From positions 1 to 64,000 of the forward strand of contig NZ_AJLK01000004.1 in the NCBI RefSeq assembly GCF_000317205.1: a stretch of 64,000 bases of DNA, in the 5' to 3' direction. The position numbers and the translations under genes were made by a program. This document shows, in pieces, positions 17,626-28,900 of the stretch. The notes beneath the pieces are model-generated. The model was given only the letters and a program-made list of their open reading frames with translations, had not been told where the DNA came from and ran no database searches. The stretch comes from Fischerella muscicola PCC 7414. GTDB lineage: Bacteria > Cyanobacteriota > Cyanobacteriia > Cyanobacteriales > Nostocaceae. Positions within the stretch are counted from its first letter, which is position 1. The number at the start of each line of letters is the position of its first letter.

Positions 17626-18450
17626 TTAACTTACTCTTCGATAAAATTTTTCACTACTAACTAATTGTTCATAGTCTTGTTCATGGGGTGTAAATCTGAT
17701 CGATTCTTGACGTCCTAATCCTAAAATTCCAAATCTAATTAAGCTTTCGTAAAAAAGTTTATGAACTCGATGCTGAAGAATTTTATTAAAATATATTAAG
17801 ACATTACGACAAAAAATTACATGAAATTCATTAAAAGAATTATCAGTAGCTAAATTATGTAAGGAAAAAATTATATTTTCTTTAAGTTCTGATGAAAAAA
17901 TAGCATTTCCGTAAGCTGCTGTATAATACTCAGAAAAAGATTTATTGCCACCTGCTTGTATATAGTTCTGAGTATATTCTTGCATCATCGCTAATGGAAA
18001 AATTCCTGATTTAGCTTTACGCAAAACTGTTTCATTAATGTCAGTGGCATATAAACGTGAGCGGTGATAAAGTCCTTCTTCTTTTAGTAAAATTGCCATC
18101 GAATATACTTCTTCACCAGTAGAACAGCCAGCGTGCCAAATACGAATAAAAGGATAAGTTCTTAAGATGGGAATTACTTTTTTTCTAAAAGTTAAAAAAA
18201 AGCTCGGATCTCGGAACATTGCCGTGACATTAATCGATAAATTTAATACTAATCTCTCTAGGCATTCTGGTTCATGAAGGACTTTCTCTTGCAGTCCAGA
18301 GATAGTGGTTAATCCTTCAGTTTTAACAGTATTCCAAATCCGGCGTTTGAGGGAAGCTAAAGCATAGTTTCTAAAATCAAACCCGTAATAACGATATATC
18401 CCTTCTAATAACAATTGAATTTCTACATCTTCCAGTTCTTCTCTCTCCAT
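17626..18450 (-). CDS. CheR-type methyltransferase
   Basis: A 274-residue S-adenosylmethionine-dependent protein-glutamate methyltransferase. The N-terminal CheR helical domain (GIYRYYGFDFRNYALASLKR) precedes the Rossmann core. The SAM-binding block IWHAGCSTGEEVYSMAILL lies at about residues 104-122, followed by the ATDINETVLRKAK block and FCRNVLIYFN (about 216). Length equals that of single-domain CheR proteins. It lies within the minus-strand signalling block, upstream of the cheB-like gene. The partner receptors are not obvious, since no canonical MCP is in the window. Confidence 0.93.
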   Translation of the reverse strand: MEREELEDVEIQLLLEGIYRYYGFDFRNYALASLKRRIWNTVKTEGLTTISGLQEKVLHEPECLERLVLNLSINVTAMFRDPSFFLTFRKKVIPILRTYPFIRIWHAGCSTGEEVYSMAILLKEEGLYHRSRLYATDINETVLRKAKSGIFPLAMMQEYTQNYIQAGGNKSFSEYYTAAYGNAIFSSELKENIIFSLHNLATDNSFNEFHVIFCRNVLIYFNKILQHRVHKLFYESLIRFGILGLGRQESIRFTPHEQDYEQLVSSEKFYRRVS

Positions 18451-18614
18451 GTTTTTTAATTAATTAGATGAAATAAATATATTTTGTTAGTAGTTAGTGG
18501 TTAGTAGTTAGTAGTTAGTGGGTAGAGACACGAGGAACATCGCGTCTCTACAAGAGTGGTTAGTTGTTGGTTGTTGATTTGCCATTGACAATTGACCAAT
18601 TATACCAATTCGCC

Positions 18615-18838
18615 CTGAGGGGGTGACAAGGGGGATGTAACTTAGGCTTGGCTTGCCTTTCACTTTAATCACTGCTGAAAAGATGAGAATTAATTGAGCG
18701 CGATCGCGCTTTGTGAAAATAGGAGTTTTGAGTGCTGATGAATAAGAAAAATCTTGCTGTTGCTTTTTATCTTTGAGGGCGTCCGTCACCTGAAAGGCTT
18801 GCCCTGCCACAAGTTGACTGCGGTTGTCACCCCCTCAG
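18615..18838. mobile_element. 224-bp element with 15-bp perfect inverted ends (IS remnant or MITE)
   Basis: Left end 18615-18629 reads CTGAGGGGGTGACAA and right end 18824-18838 is its exact reverse complement. The interior encodes a GTG-started minus-strand ORF of 100 codons (18508-18810) that runs through the left end into flanking repeats. Its translation looks like an eroded fragment, not a folded protein (basic segment IFTKRDRAQLILIFSAVIKV). I see no full transposase. No clear target duplication is visible beside the ends. The most likely reading is a non-autonomous or decayed insertion element between the CHASE3 kinase and cheR. Confidence 0.65.
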
Positions 18839-19107
18839 CAATTCGCCAAAAGAATGCGACAGATAGGCCACGTTTTAGAGACGCGATTCATCGCGTCTTT
18901 ATCCAAGGGATGTGTTGCAATCATTAATTGAATTGGTATTATTCCTTAATGGTAAAATAAAGCGGATTTATCCGTGGATTCAATCCAAATTCAAAATCTA
19001 AAATCCAAAATTTTCTGATCATCTTATTTATAATGTGAAAGTATTAAATCCCACATCTACCCACAAATAAAAAATAATCTCTCATACCTCTATCTGAGGA
19101 ACGAATA
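18839..19107. other. Intergenic region with GTAGAGACGCG palindrome, no gene
   Basis: Contains TAGAGACGCGATTCATCGCGTCTTTA (18874-18899), a member of the dispersed palindrome family, then AT-rich sequence with CCAAATTCAAAATCTAAAATCC-type repeats. No ORF is supported. Confidence 0.5.
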
Positions 19108-22100
19108 CTATCGGTACAACCAAACACGCAATAGCGAAAGTAATTGTTCTGTGTCAACAGGCTTGGTAATATAGTCGGATGCACCAGCCTCAATACACTT
19201 TTCGCGATCGCCTTGCATGGCTTTGGCAGTCAAGGCAATAATCGGCAGAGATTTAAAATCAGGATTAGCGCGGATGCGGCGGGTGGTTTCGTAACCATCC
19301 ATTTCTGGCATCATCACATCCATCAAGATAGCATTAATATCAGGATTATTTTCTAAAACAGCAATCCCATCGCTGCCATTTTCAGCATATAAGACTTGCA
19401 TTTGATAACGCTCAAGCAGACTAGTCAGGGCAAAGATATTGCGAACATCGTCATCGATAATCAATATTTTTTTGTCTGCTAATAGGTTGTCGGAAGTTTG
19501 TAATTGTTCGAGAATTTGACGTTTAGGTGCGGGTAAATTGGCTTGAACACGGTGTAAAAATAAAGCAGTTTCATCTAAAAGTCGTTCCGGCGATCGCACA
19601 TCTTTGACAATTACTGTCTCGGCGATACGTTGCAGTTGCGTATCTTCGCTTCTGGTCAATTCCCTAGCAGTATAGACAATAATAGGTAGTGTCTCAACAT
19701 TCGGTAATTTTTTGATTTGTTCAATCAATTCAAAACCACTCATATCTGGTAGTCCTAAATCTAGAACTACACAATCAAATTTTCCATTGGCGATCGCGGA
19801 TAATGCCTGGGTACCATTACTGACAGCAGTGGTAGCAACGTCGTCGTTACCAATTAATGTCACAATACTTTGACGTTGATTGTCGTCATCTTCTACGATC
19901 AACAGATTTTTAACTCGCCTGTCTACGAAACCTTTGATTTTAGTTAGTGCTTCCTGTAATGTCTCACTGCTAATCGGTTTTTGCAAATAAGCGATCGCAC
20001 CTTGTTGTAAACTGCGCTGTTTTCCTTCTTCTACTGTCATCACATGTACAGGAATATGGCGGGTATTGGGGTTGTGTTTGAGGCGATCTAGTACTGTCCA
20101 ACCATCGATTCCCGGTAAATGAATATCTAATAAAATTGCTGTTGGTTGATATTCCTGTGCTAGCGCCAAACCAGTATTACCACTATGAGCCAGGATACCT
20201 TTAAATTCAGATTGTCGCGCCATATCTAAGAGAATCCGGGCGAACTTAGTGTCATCTTCCACAATTAATAAAGTGCGATCGCCCGGTTGGATGTTGTCTC
20301 TGTCGTCGATGACTGGAGTGGAGATCAGGGGGGTGGGGGGAGTGTGATGGGGTGGTGGGGTGGTGGGGTGGTGGACAGAAGACTTCACCCCATCTCCGGT
20401 TCTCCCCATCTCCCCAGCACCAGAAAGTGGTTGGGGTAAATACAGTGTAAAGGTACTCCCTTCCCCCAGCTGGCTGACTAGTTTTATTTCCCCACCAAAT
20501 AAACGGGTAATTTCTCGGCTGATAGATAAGCCTAATCCTGTACCACCAAATTTACGACTGGTAGTACCGTCTGCTTGTTGGAAAGCCTCAAAAATGATTT
20601 TTTGTTTTTCCGGAGCGATACCAATACCTGTATCTTTGACTGCAAAACCAATAATTTTTTCTGCCTGATTTAGTGTTTCGTGATCAAAACTCCAGCCTTG
20701 TTTGGCTACAAAGATTTTTAAGCTGACTTCACCTTTTTCTGTAAATTTAAAAGCGTTAGCAAGTAGGTTTTTGAGGATTTGTTGTAGCCGCTTGGCATCA
20801 GTATAGATTGTCGATGGTAGTTGTGGGTCTAATTCAATTGTGAAATTCAATCCTTTGTCAATTGCTACTTGTCTAAAAGTACGTTCTAATGGCTCACATA
20901 AATCAGCAATTGTGATTTGAACCATATCAATAGACATGGTTCCCGATTCTATTTTGGCTAAGTCGAGTATGTCATTAATCAGGGACAATAAATCGTTCCC
21001 AGAGGAGTAGATTGTTTGGCTGTATTCGATTTGCTTGTCAGTGAGATTGCCTTCAGCATTGTCTGCGAGAATTTTTGCTAGTATTAATAAACTGTTGAGT
21101 GGTGTCCGCAATTCGTGGGACATGTTGGCAAGAAATTCAGATTTGTATTTAGAAGATACTGCTAGTTGTTCGACTTTTTCTTCTAATGATAATCTAGCTT
21201 GTTCGATTTCTTGATTTTTGCGTTCTACTTCTTTATTTTTGTTGGATAATAATTCTGCTTTTTCTTCTAGTTCAGCGTTTAGTTGTTGTAACTCTTCGTT
21301 CGACTCTTCTAATTCTTGTTGTTGTTGTTTCAAGAGTTCTTCTGAGGTTTGTAGTTCTTTTGCCTGTTCTTCTAAACGCTGATTTTTTTGTGTAAGTTCT
21401 TGTTGTTGAATTTGTAATTGTTGGGTTAATTGCTGAGATTCTTCTAGTAGTTCTTGAGTGCGAATGTCAGCAGCGATCGCGTTCAAAACTATACCAATAA
21501 TTTCACTAACTTGATCTAAAAAAGTCAGATGAATTTCTCGAAATTTCTGTAAAGAGGCTAATTCAATTACTGCTATTACCTGGTTTTCAAATAGCACAGG
21601 CAAAACGATGATATTTAAAGGCTTAGCTTCTCCTAAGCCAGAACGAATGCGGATATAATCACTTGGTACGTCTGTAAGTATAATTTTTTGTTTTTCTTGA
21701 GCACATTGTCCCACCAATCCTTCACCCAAGCGGAATTTACTTGATAAATTTTTACTTTCTTGGTGTGCATAGCTACCCAGTAATTTGAGGATCGGTTGCT
21801 CATCTTCAAACTCCATGAAATAGAAAACACCTTGTTGTGCATCCACCAATGGTACAATTTCTGAGAGAATTATTCTGGCTACATTTTCCAGATTTCTTTG
21901 ACCTTGCAACATCTGGCTAAACTTGGCAAGATTAGACTTAAGCCAGTTTTGTTCATTATTTTTGAGAGTTGTTGCCCGGAGATTAGCGATCATCTGATTA
22001 AATGCTTGTGCCAATATCCCTATTTCATCCCTACGGTTGTCAATTGGCACATTTACAGACAAATCACCTGCTGCTAATTTTTCTGTAGCTTTGGAGATTT

Positions 22101-22749
22101 CTGCGAGTGGTTTAGAAATATTTCTGGTGAGATAAGCACCAATTAAAGTTAGCAATAAAAAAGCTAGAGGGATACCATAAATAATAGTATCAGTTGCCTG
22201 CTGAGCAGCAATTTGAGCCCGGTTAGTACGCTGTTGTAGAAGTCGAATTTCTTCGGCTTCCATCTCTGTAACTAGACTACGGATTTTGTCTGTTAAAATC
22301 TTACTTTGATCTGTCAATATTAGTTGTCTAGCAACTGCAAAACCCTGATTTCGCCGTAAATTAATGCTTTTTTGATCTACAACTAATCTTTGATTAATTA
22401 ATGTCTCTATATTAGCTAATTTAATTGTTGTTTGAGGATTATCTGCTGTTAATTTACGTAAGTCTTTGAGACTTTGCTGAATATTAGGTAATGCATTATT
22501 GTAAGGTTGCAAATAACGTTTTTCTCCAGTAATAATATAACCTCTTTGTGCTGTTTCTGCATCTTTGAGTTGGGACATTAAATCATCTAATTCGCCCATT
22601 ACTTCATAGGAGTGACTTTGCCAACGATAATTATCAATTAAATTATTAGTAGTGCGGTATGATATTATTCCCAGAGCAGTGATCAGGGATAAACCCAGAG
22701 CAAATCCCGCACCGATTTTTGCACCAATATTGCAATTATTATTTACCAT
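19108..22749 (-). CDS. CHASE3-HAMP-GAF hybrid histidine kinase with three receivers
   Basis: A 1213-residue membrane sensor kinase. Order: first span (about 12-28), CHASE3-like extracytoplasmic helical domain (DAETAQRGYIITGEKRYL about 55-72), second span (about 190-208), HAMP (about 209-262), GAF (about 290-430), long Gln/Glu coiled coil (430-535), HisKA ([18 protein letters not shown] about 545), HATPase ([41 protein letters not shown]), then three receivers ([27 protein letters not shown]). From the GAF domain onward it is closely similar to the 2209-residue kinase at 22901-29530, including a shared Pro/His-rich repeat-derived linker after the ATPase, so the two are paralogues. It is 151 nt downstream of that gene. 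Confidence 0.95.
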   Translation of the reverse strand: MVNNNCNIGAKIGAGFALGLSLITALGIISYRTTNNLIDNYRWQSHSYEVMGELDDLMSQLKDAETAQRGYIITGEKRYLQPYNNALPNIQQSLKDLRKLTADNPQTTIKLANIETLINQRLVVDQKSINLRRNQGFAVARQLILTDQSKILTDKIRSLVTEMEAEEIRLLQQRTNRAQIAAQQATDTIIYGIPLAFLLLTLIGAYLTRNISKPLAEISKATEKLAAGDLSVNVPIDNRRDEIGILAQAFNQMIANLRATTLKNNEQNWLKSNLAKFSQMLQGQRNLENVARIILSEIVPLVDAQQGVFYFMEFEDEQPILKLLGSYAHQESKNLSSKFRLGEGLVGQCAQEKQKIILTDVPSDYIRIRSGLGEAKPLNIIVLPVLFENQVIAVIELASLQKFREIHLTFLDQVSEIIGIVLNAIAADIRTQELLEESQQLTQQLQIQQQELTQKNQRLEEQAKELQTSEELLKQQQQELEESNEELQQLNAELEEKAELLSNKNKEVERKNQEIEQARLSLEEKVEQLAVSSKYKSEFLANMSHELRTPLNSLLILAKILADNAEGNLTDKQIEYSQTIYSSGNDLLSLINDILDLAKIESGTMSIDMVQITIADLCEPLERTFRQVAIDKGLNFTIELDPQLPSTIYTDAKRLQQILKNLLANAFKFTEKGEVSLKIFVAKQGWSFDHETLNQAEKIIGFAVKDTGIGIAPEKQKIIFEAFQQADGTTSRKFGGTGLGLSISREITRLFGGEIKLVSQLGEGSTFTLYLPQPLSGAGEMGRTGDGVKSSVHHPTTPPPHHTPPTPLISTPVIDDRDNIQPGDRTLLIVEDDTKFARILLDMARQSEFKGILAHSGNTGLALAQEYQPTAILLDIHLPGIDGWTVLDRLKHNPNTRHIPVHVMTVEEGKQRSLQQGAIAYLQKPISSETLQEALTKIKGFVDRRVKNLLIVEDDDNQRQSIVTLIGNDDVATTAVSNGTQALSAIANGKFDCVVLDLGLPDMSGFELIEQIKKLPNVETLPIIVYTARELTRSEDTQLQRIAETVIVKDVRSPERLLDETALFLHRVQANLPAPKRQILEQLQTSDNLLADKKILIIDDDVRNIFALTSLLERYQMQVLYAENGSDGIAVLENNPDINAILMDVMMPEMDGYETTRRIRANPDFKSLPIIALTAKAMQGDREKCIEAGASDYITKPVDTEQLLSLLRVWLYR

Positions 22750-22805
22750 TTGTGATTTAGTTTATCAATCAATTTATTAGTTACCAATTAAAAAATCAAG
22801 AAGGA

Positions 22806-22840
22806 CAGATCCCCAACTACTTTCAGAAGTCGGGGATCTT
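22806..22840. terminator. AGATCCCC hairpin between the two giant kinases
   Basis: Arms AGATCCCCAACT and AAGTCGGGGATCT flank a short loop, downstream of the 2209-residue kinase gene read on the minus strand. There is no tight U-run, so it may only weaken transcription into the next kinase. It belongs to the same dispersed hairpin family as 5664-5701 and 59285-59321. Confidence 0.45.
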
Positions 22841-22900
22841 GTTGATGAGTTTCAAGGCAGGCGGAGATTAAGGTGCTGATAACTGATAACTGTTAACTGT

Positions 22901-25900
22901 TCACCTATATAACCAGACACGTAATAGTGAAAGCAACTGTTCAATATCGACAGGTTTGGTGATGTAATCAGACGCACCAGCCTCAATGCACTTTTCGCGA
23001 TCGCCTTGCATTGCTTTGGCAGTCAAGGCAATAATCGGTAGAGATTTAAAATTGGGGTTAGCGCGGATGCGGCGGGTGGTTTCGTAACCATCCATTTCTG
23101 GCATCATTACATCCATCAACACAACATTAGTGTCGGGATTGTTTTGCAAAACTTCTATGCCATCACTACCGTTTTCTGCATAGAAAATCTGCATTTGATA
23201 ACGTTCCAACATACTAGTCAAAGCAAAGATATTGCGGACATCGTCATCGATAATTAAAACTTTTTTACCTGCCAGTTGGAAGTCAGAATTTTGTAATTGT
23301 TCAAGAATTAGACGTTTAGGTGCAGGTAAATCGGCTTGCACACGATGCAAGAATAAAGCAGTTTCATCTAAAAGACGTTCAGGCGATCGCACGTCTTTCA
23401 CAATAATTGTCTCGGCGATGCGCCGCAGCTGCACATCTTCCGCCCTCGTCAATTCTCTGGCTGTGTAGACGATAATCGGTAGGGCTTCGCCATTGGGGGA
23501 TTGCTTGATTTGTTCAATCAATTCAAAGCCATTCATATCTGGTAGTCCTAAATCGAGGACTACGCAATCAAATTGGCCGTTTCGTATGGCTTGCAATGCT
23601 TCACTAGCAGTACTAACAGCAGTAGTGGCAACATCGGTATTACCAATTAACTCCACAATACTCAGACGTTGATTTTCATCATCTTCTACAACTAGTAAAT
23701 TTTTGACACGTCGTTCCACAAAACCTTTAATTTTAGTGAGTGCCTGGTGTAGTGTCTCACTGCTAATCGGTTTTTGCAAATAAGCGATCGCACCTTGTTG
23801 TAAACTGCGCTGTTTCCCTTCCTCTACAGTCATCACATGTACGGGGATATGACGAGTGTTGGCGTCATGTTTGAGACGATCTAGCACCGCCCAACCATCC
23901 ATCCCTGGCAGACGAATATCCAGGATAATGGCAGAAGGCTGATATTCTTGGGCTAATGCTAAACCTGTATTGCCACTATGGGCAACAATGCCCTTAAATT
24001 CATTTTGTCGTACCATCTCCAAGAGAATCCGGGCAAACTTAGTGTCATCTTCCACAATTAATAGTGTGCGATCGCCCGGTTGGATGTTGTCTCTGTCATC
24101 AATGACTGGAGTGGAGATCAGGGGAGTGGGGGGAGTAGGGGGAGTGTGATGGGGTGGTGGGGTGGTGGGGTGGTGGACAGAAGACTTCACCCCATCTCCG
24201 GTTCTCCCCATCTCCCCAGCACCAGAAAGTGGTTGGGGTAAATATAAGGTAAAGGTACTACCTTCACCCAGATGACTAACTAGTTTAATTTCTCCACCAA
24301 ACAAACGAGTAATTTCTCGACTGATGGACAAACCTAATCCTGTACCGCCAAATTTACGGCTGGTAGTACCGTCTGCTTGTTGGAAAGCCTCAAAAATGAT
24401 TTTTTGTTTTTCAGGGGCGATACCAATACCTGTATCCCTAACGGCAAAAGCTATTACTCTATTAGCACGATTCAAGGTTTCTTGGTCAGAACTCCATCCC
24501 TGGTTGGCTACAAATACTTGTAGGCTAACTTCACCTCTTTCTGTAAATTTAAAAGCATTTGCCAGTAGATTTTTGAGGATTTGTTGCAGCCGTTTGGCAT
24601 CAGTATAGATTGTCGGCGGTAGTTCTGGGTGTAATTCAATTGTGAAATTCAATCCTTTGTCTACTGCGACTTGCCTAAATGTGCGTTCCACCTGTTCGCG
24701 CAGATCAGATAATCGCATCTGATCCATATCAATAGACATAGTTCCCGATTCAATTTTGGCTAAGTCGAGAATGTCGTTAATTAAGGACAACAAATCGTTG
24801 CCGGCGGAGTAAATTGTGCGGCTGTATTCGATTTGCTTTTCGTTGAGGTTGCCTTCAATGTTGTCTGCTAATAACTTAGCCAAAATCAACAAGCTGTTGA
24901 GTGGTGTCCGCAATTCATGGGACATATTGGCGAGAAACTCAGATTTGTATTTAGAAGATAGGGCTAGTTGTTCAGCTTTATCTTCCAATGACAGTCTAGC
25001 TTGTTCGATTTCATGATTTTTGCGTTCTACTTCTTTGTTTTGTACAGCTAAGAGTTCTGCTTTCTCTTCGAGTTCGGCGTTGGTTTTTTGTAATTCTTCT
25101 TGCTGTTTCTTGAGTAAATCTTCCGATGCTTTCAGGGTTTGGGCTTGTTGTTCGAGGCGTTTATTGGTTTCTCGTAGTTCGTTTTGCTGACTTTGCAATT
25201 CCTCAGCTAAAGACTGGGACTGTTTGAGTAACTCTTCCGTACGCATACTCGCAGCGATGGTGTTCAAGACGATCGCAATACTTTCTGTGAGTTGGTCAAA
25301 AAATGTCAGATGAATTTCGCTAAAGCGCCGGAAGGAAGCAAGTTCAATTACCGCCGTGACTTGTCCCTCAAATAGTACAGGTAGCACTACAACATTAACT
25401 GGGCTTGCTTCACCTAAACCAGAACTAATTTTGATATAGTCGTGCGGTACTTCTGTTAGGAGAATGCGTTCTTTTTCTAAAGCACACTGTCCGACTAAGC
25501 CTTCACCCAATTGGAAGCGGTTAGCTAGATGTTTGCGTTCGCGATAGGCGTAGCTACTCAGTAATTTCAAATACTGATGATTATCCGCATTTTCCATGAT
25601 GTAGAAGACGCCGTGGGCTGCCCCAACTAAGGGCGCTAACTCTCTAAGTATCAGTTTGGATACAGTTTCCAGGTCGCGCTGACCTTGTAACATCCGGGTA
25701 AACTTGGCCAGGTTGGTCTTCAACCAGTCTTGTTCGGTGTTTTTCTGAGTAGTCTCGCGCAGGTTGGCGATCATCTGGTTGATATTGTCTTTAAGGATGG
25801 CAACCTCACCTAAAGCTTCCACAGCAATTGACCGGGTTAAGTCACCCTTAGTCACCGCAGTTGCAACTTCTGCGATCGCCCGTAGCTGGGTAGTCAGTGT

Positions 25901-28900
25901 GGCAGCCAGTTCATTGACGTTGTCGGTCAAATCTTTCCACGTACCAGCCGCCCCGGGGACTTTCGCTTGTCCGCCTAATTTACCTTCAATACCCACTTCC
26001 CGTGCCACGGTCGTCACTTGGTTGGCAAAGATCGCTAGGGTATCAATCATCTCATTAATGGTTTCTGCCAAAGCTTCAATTTCACCTTTGGCATCTAGCA
26101 TTAATTTCCGCTTCAAGTCACCGTTAGCAACCGCCGTTACCACTTTGGCAATGCCTCGCACCTGTGCCGTCAAGTTACTCGCCATTGAGTTGACATTGTC
26201 GGTTAAATCTTTCCAAGTGCCTGCTACGCCTTGCACCTGGGCTTGACCGCCGAGTTTGCCTTCGGTTCCTACCTCCCTCGCAACCCGCGTTACTTCCGAT
26301 GCGAAGGAACTTAGCTGATCCACCATTGTGTTGATGGTGTTTTTCAAGTCTAAAATTTCGCCCCTGACATCAACAGTAATTTTCTTGGAGAGGTCGCCAT
26401 TTGCCACCGCTTTTGTCACTTCGGCAATGTTGCGCACCTGTGCTGTCAGGTTGCCTGCCATTAAGTTGACGTTATCGGTCAAATCTTTCCAAGTACCAGC
26501 TACACCTCTAACATAAGCTTGTACACCCAGTTTCCCTTCAGTTCCCACCTCCCTCGCAACCCGTGTGACTTCCGATGCAAAGGAATTAAGTTGATCCACC
26601 ATTGTATTGATGGTGTCCTTCAACTCTAAAATTTCGCCTTTGACATCGACGGTTATTTTCTTGGACAAATCACCATTAGCTACCGCCGTTGTCACTTCGG
26701 CAATATTTCGCACCTGGGAAGTCAAGGAACCCGCCATTGAGTTAACACTATCTGTTAAATCTTTCCAAGTACCCGCCACACCCCGCACTTCTGCTTGGAC
26801 GCCGAGTTTGCCTTCGGTTCCTACCTCCCGCGCCACTCGCGTCACTTCTGATGCAAAGGAATTAAGTTGATCCACCATTGTATTGATGGTGTCCTTCAAC
26901 TCTAAAATTTCGCCTTTGACATCGACGGTTATTTTCTTGGAAAGATCACCGTTTGCCACAGCTGTTGTGACTGCGGCAATGTTACGTACCTGTGCTGTCA
27001 AGGAACCCGCCATGAAGTTGACGCTATCTGTTAAATCTTTCCACGTACCCGCCACACCTTTGACGTCTGCTTGGACGCCGAGTTTTCCTTCTGAACCTAC
27101 TTCCCTAGCAACCCGCGTTACTTCCGATGCAAAAGAATTGAGTTGATCCACCATAATATTGATGGTGTTCTTCAACTCGAAAATTTCCCCTTTCACCTGC
27201 ACAGTAATTTTCTTGGAAAGATCACCGTTAGCGATCGCTGTGGCCACCTCTGCAATATTCCGTACTTGGTCAGTGAGGTTGCCTGCCATCATATTCACTG
27301 CCCCGGTGAGGTCTTTCCAAGTGCCGGCAACACCTTTGACTTCTGCCTGTACACCGAGTTTCCCTTCGGTTCCCACTTCTCTCGCCACCCGCGTCACTTC
27401 TGACGCAAAGGAACTCAACTGATCCACCATTGTATTGATGGTGTTTTTCAACTCCAGAATTTCGCCTCTGACATCGACGGTGATTTTCTTGGAAAGATCA
27501 CCGTTTGCCACAGCGGTTGTCACTTCAGCAATGTTCCGCACCTGTGCTGTTAACGAACCCGCCATGAAGTTGACGCTATCTGTTAAATCTTTCCACGTAC
27601 CTGCAACGCCTTTGACTTCCGCTTGTACGCCCAGCTTACCCTCTGCACCTACTTCTCTAGCAACCCGCGTCACTTCACCAGCAAAGGAATTGAGTTGATC
27701 CACCATCGTATTGATGGTGTTTTTCAACTCCAGAATTTCGCCTCTGACATCGACGGTGATTTTCTTGGAAAGGTCGCCATTTGCCACAGCGGTTGTCACT
27801 TCGGCAATGTTGCGCACCTGTGCCGTTAACGAACCCGCCATGAAGTTAACGCTATCTGTTAAATCTTTCCACGTACCCGCCACACCTCTGACATCTGCCT
27901 GTACACCGAGTTTTCCTTCCGAACCCACTTCCCTAGCAACCCGCGTCACTTCAGATGCGAAGGAACCAAGCTGATCCACCATGATATTGATGGTGTTCTT
28001 CAACTCCAAAATTTCGCCTTTAACATCAACCGTAATTTTCTTGGAAAGATCACCGTTGGCAATGGCTGTAGCTACTTCTGCAATATTACGGACTTGCCCT
28101 GTCAAATTACCAGCCATCATGTTGACGCTGTCGGTTAAGTCCTTCCAAGTGCCTGCCACACCCCGCACTTCTGCTTGGACGCCGAGTTTTCCTTCGGTTC
28201 CTACTTCCCTCGCCACCCGGGTAACTTCACTTGCAAAGGAGTTGAGTTGATCCACCATTGTGTTGATGGTGTTCTTGAGTTCTAAAATTTCGCCTTTAAC
28301 ATCGACAGTGATTTTCTTGGAAAGATCACCATTTGCTACTGCTGTCGTCACTTCGGCGATGTTCCGTACCTGTGCCGTCAAGGAACCCGCCATGAAGTTA
28401 ACACTATCTGTTAAATCTTTCCACGTACCCGCCACACCCGGCACTTGGGCTTGTCCACCGAGTTTGCCTTCTGCACCCACTTCTCTAGCAACCCGCGTCA
28501 CTTCACTTGCAAAGGAGTTGAGTTGATCCACCATGATGTTGACAGTGTTTTTCAACTCCAGAATTTCACCCTTAACATCAACCGTGATTTTCTTGGAGAG
28601 GTCGCCGTTGGCTACTGCTGTCGTCACTTCCGCAATATTACGGACTTGGGCAGTTAAATTTCCTGCCATCATATTCACAGATTCCGTCAAGTCTCGCCAA
28701 GTCCCTGCCACACCCGGCACTTGGGCTTGTCCACCGAGTTTACCTTCTGCACCCACTTCTCTAGCAACCCGCGTCACTTCACTTGCAAAGGAGTTGAGTT
28801 GATCCACCATGATGTTGACAGTGTTTTTCAACTCCAGAATTTCACCCTTAACATCAACCGTGATTTTCTTGGAGAGGTCGCCGTTGGCTACTGCTGTCGT

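Noticed and set aside
18508-18810. 100-residue ORF as a functional gene
   Set aside because: Begins inside an inverted-end element and ends in flanking GTTGGTTG-type repeats; looks like remnant sequence.
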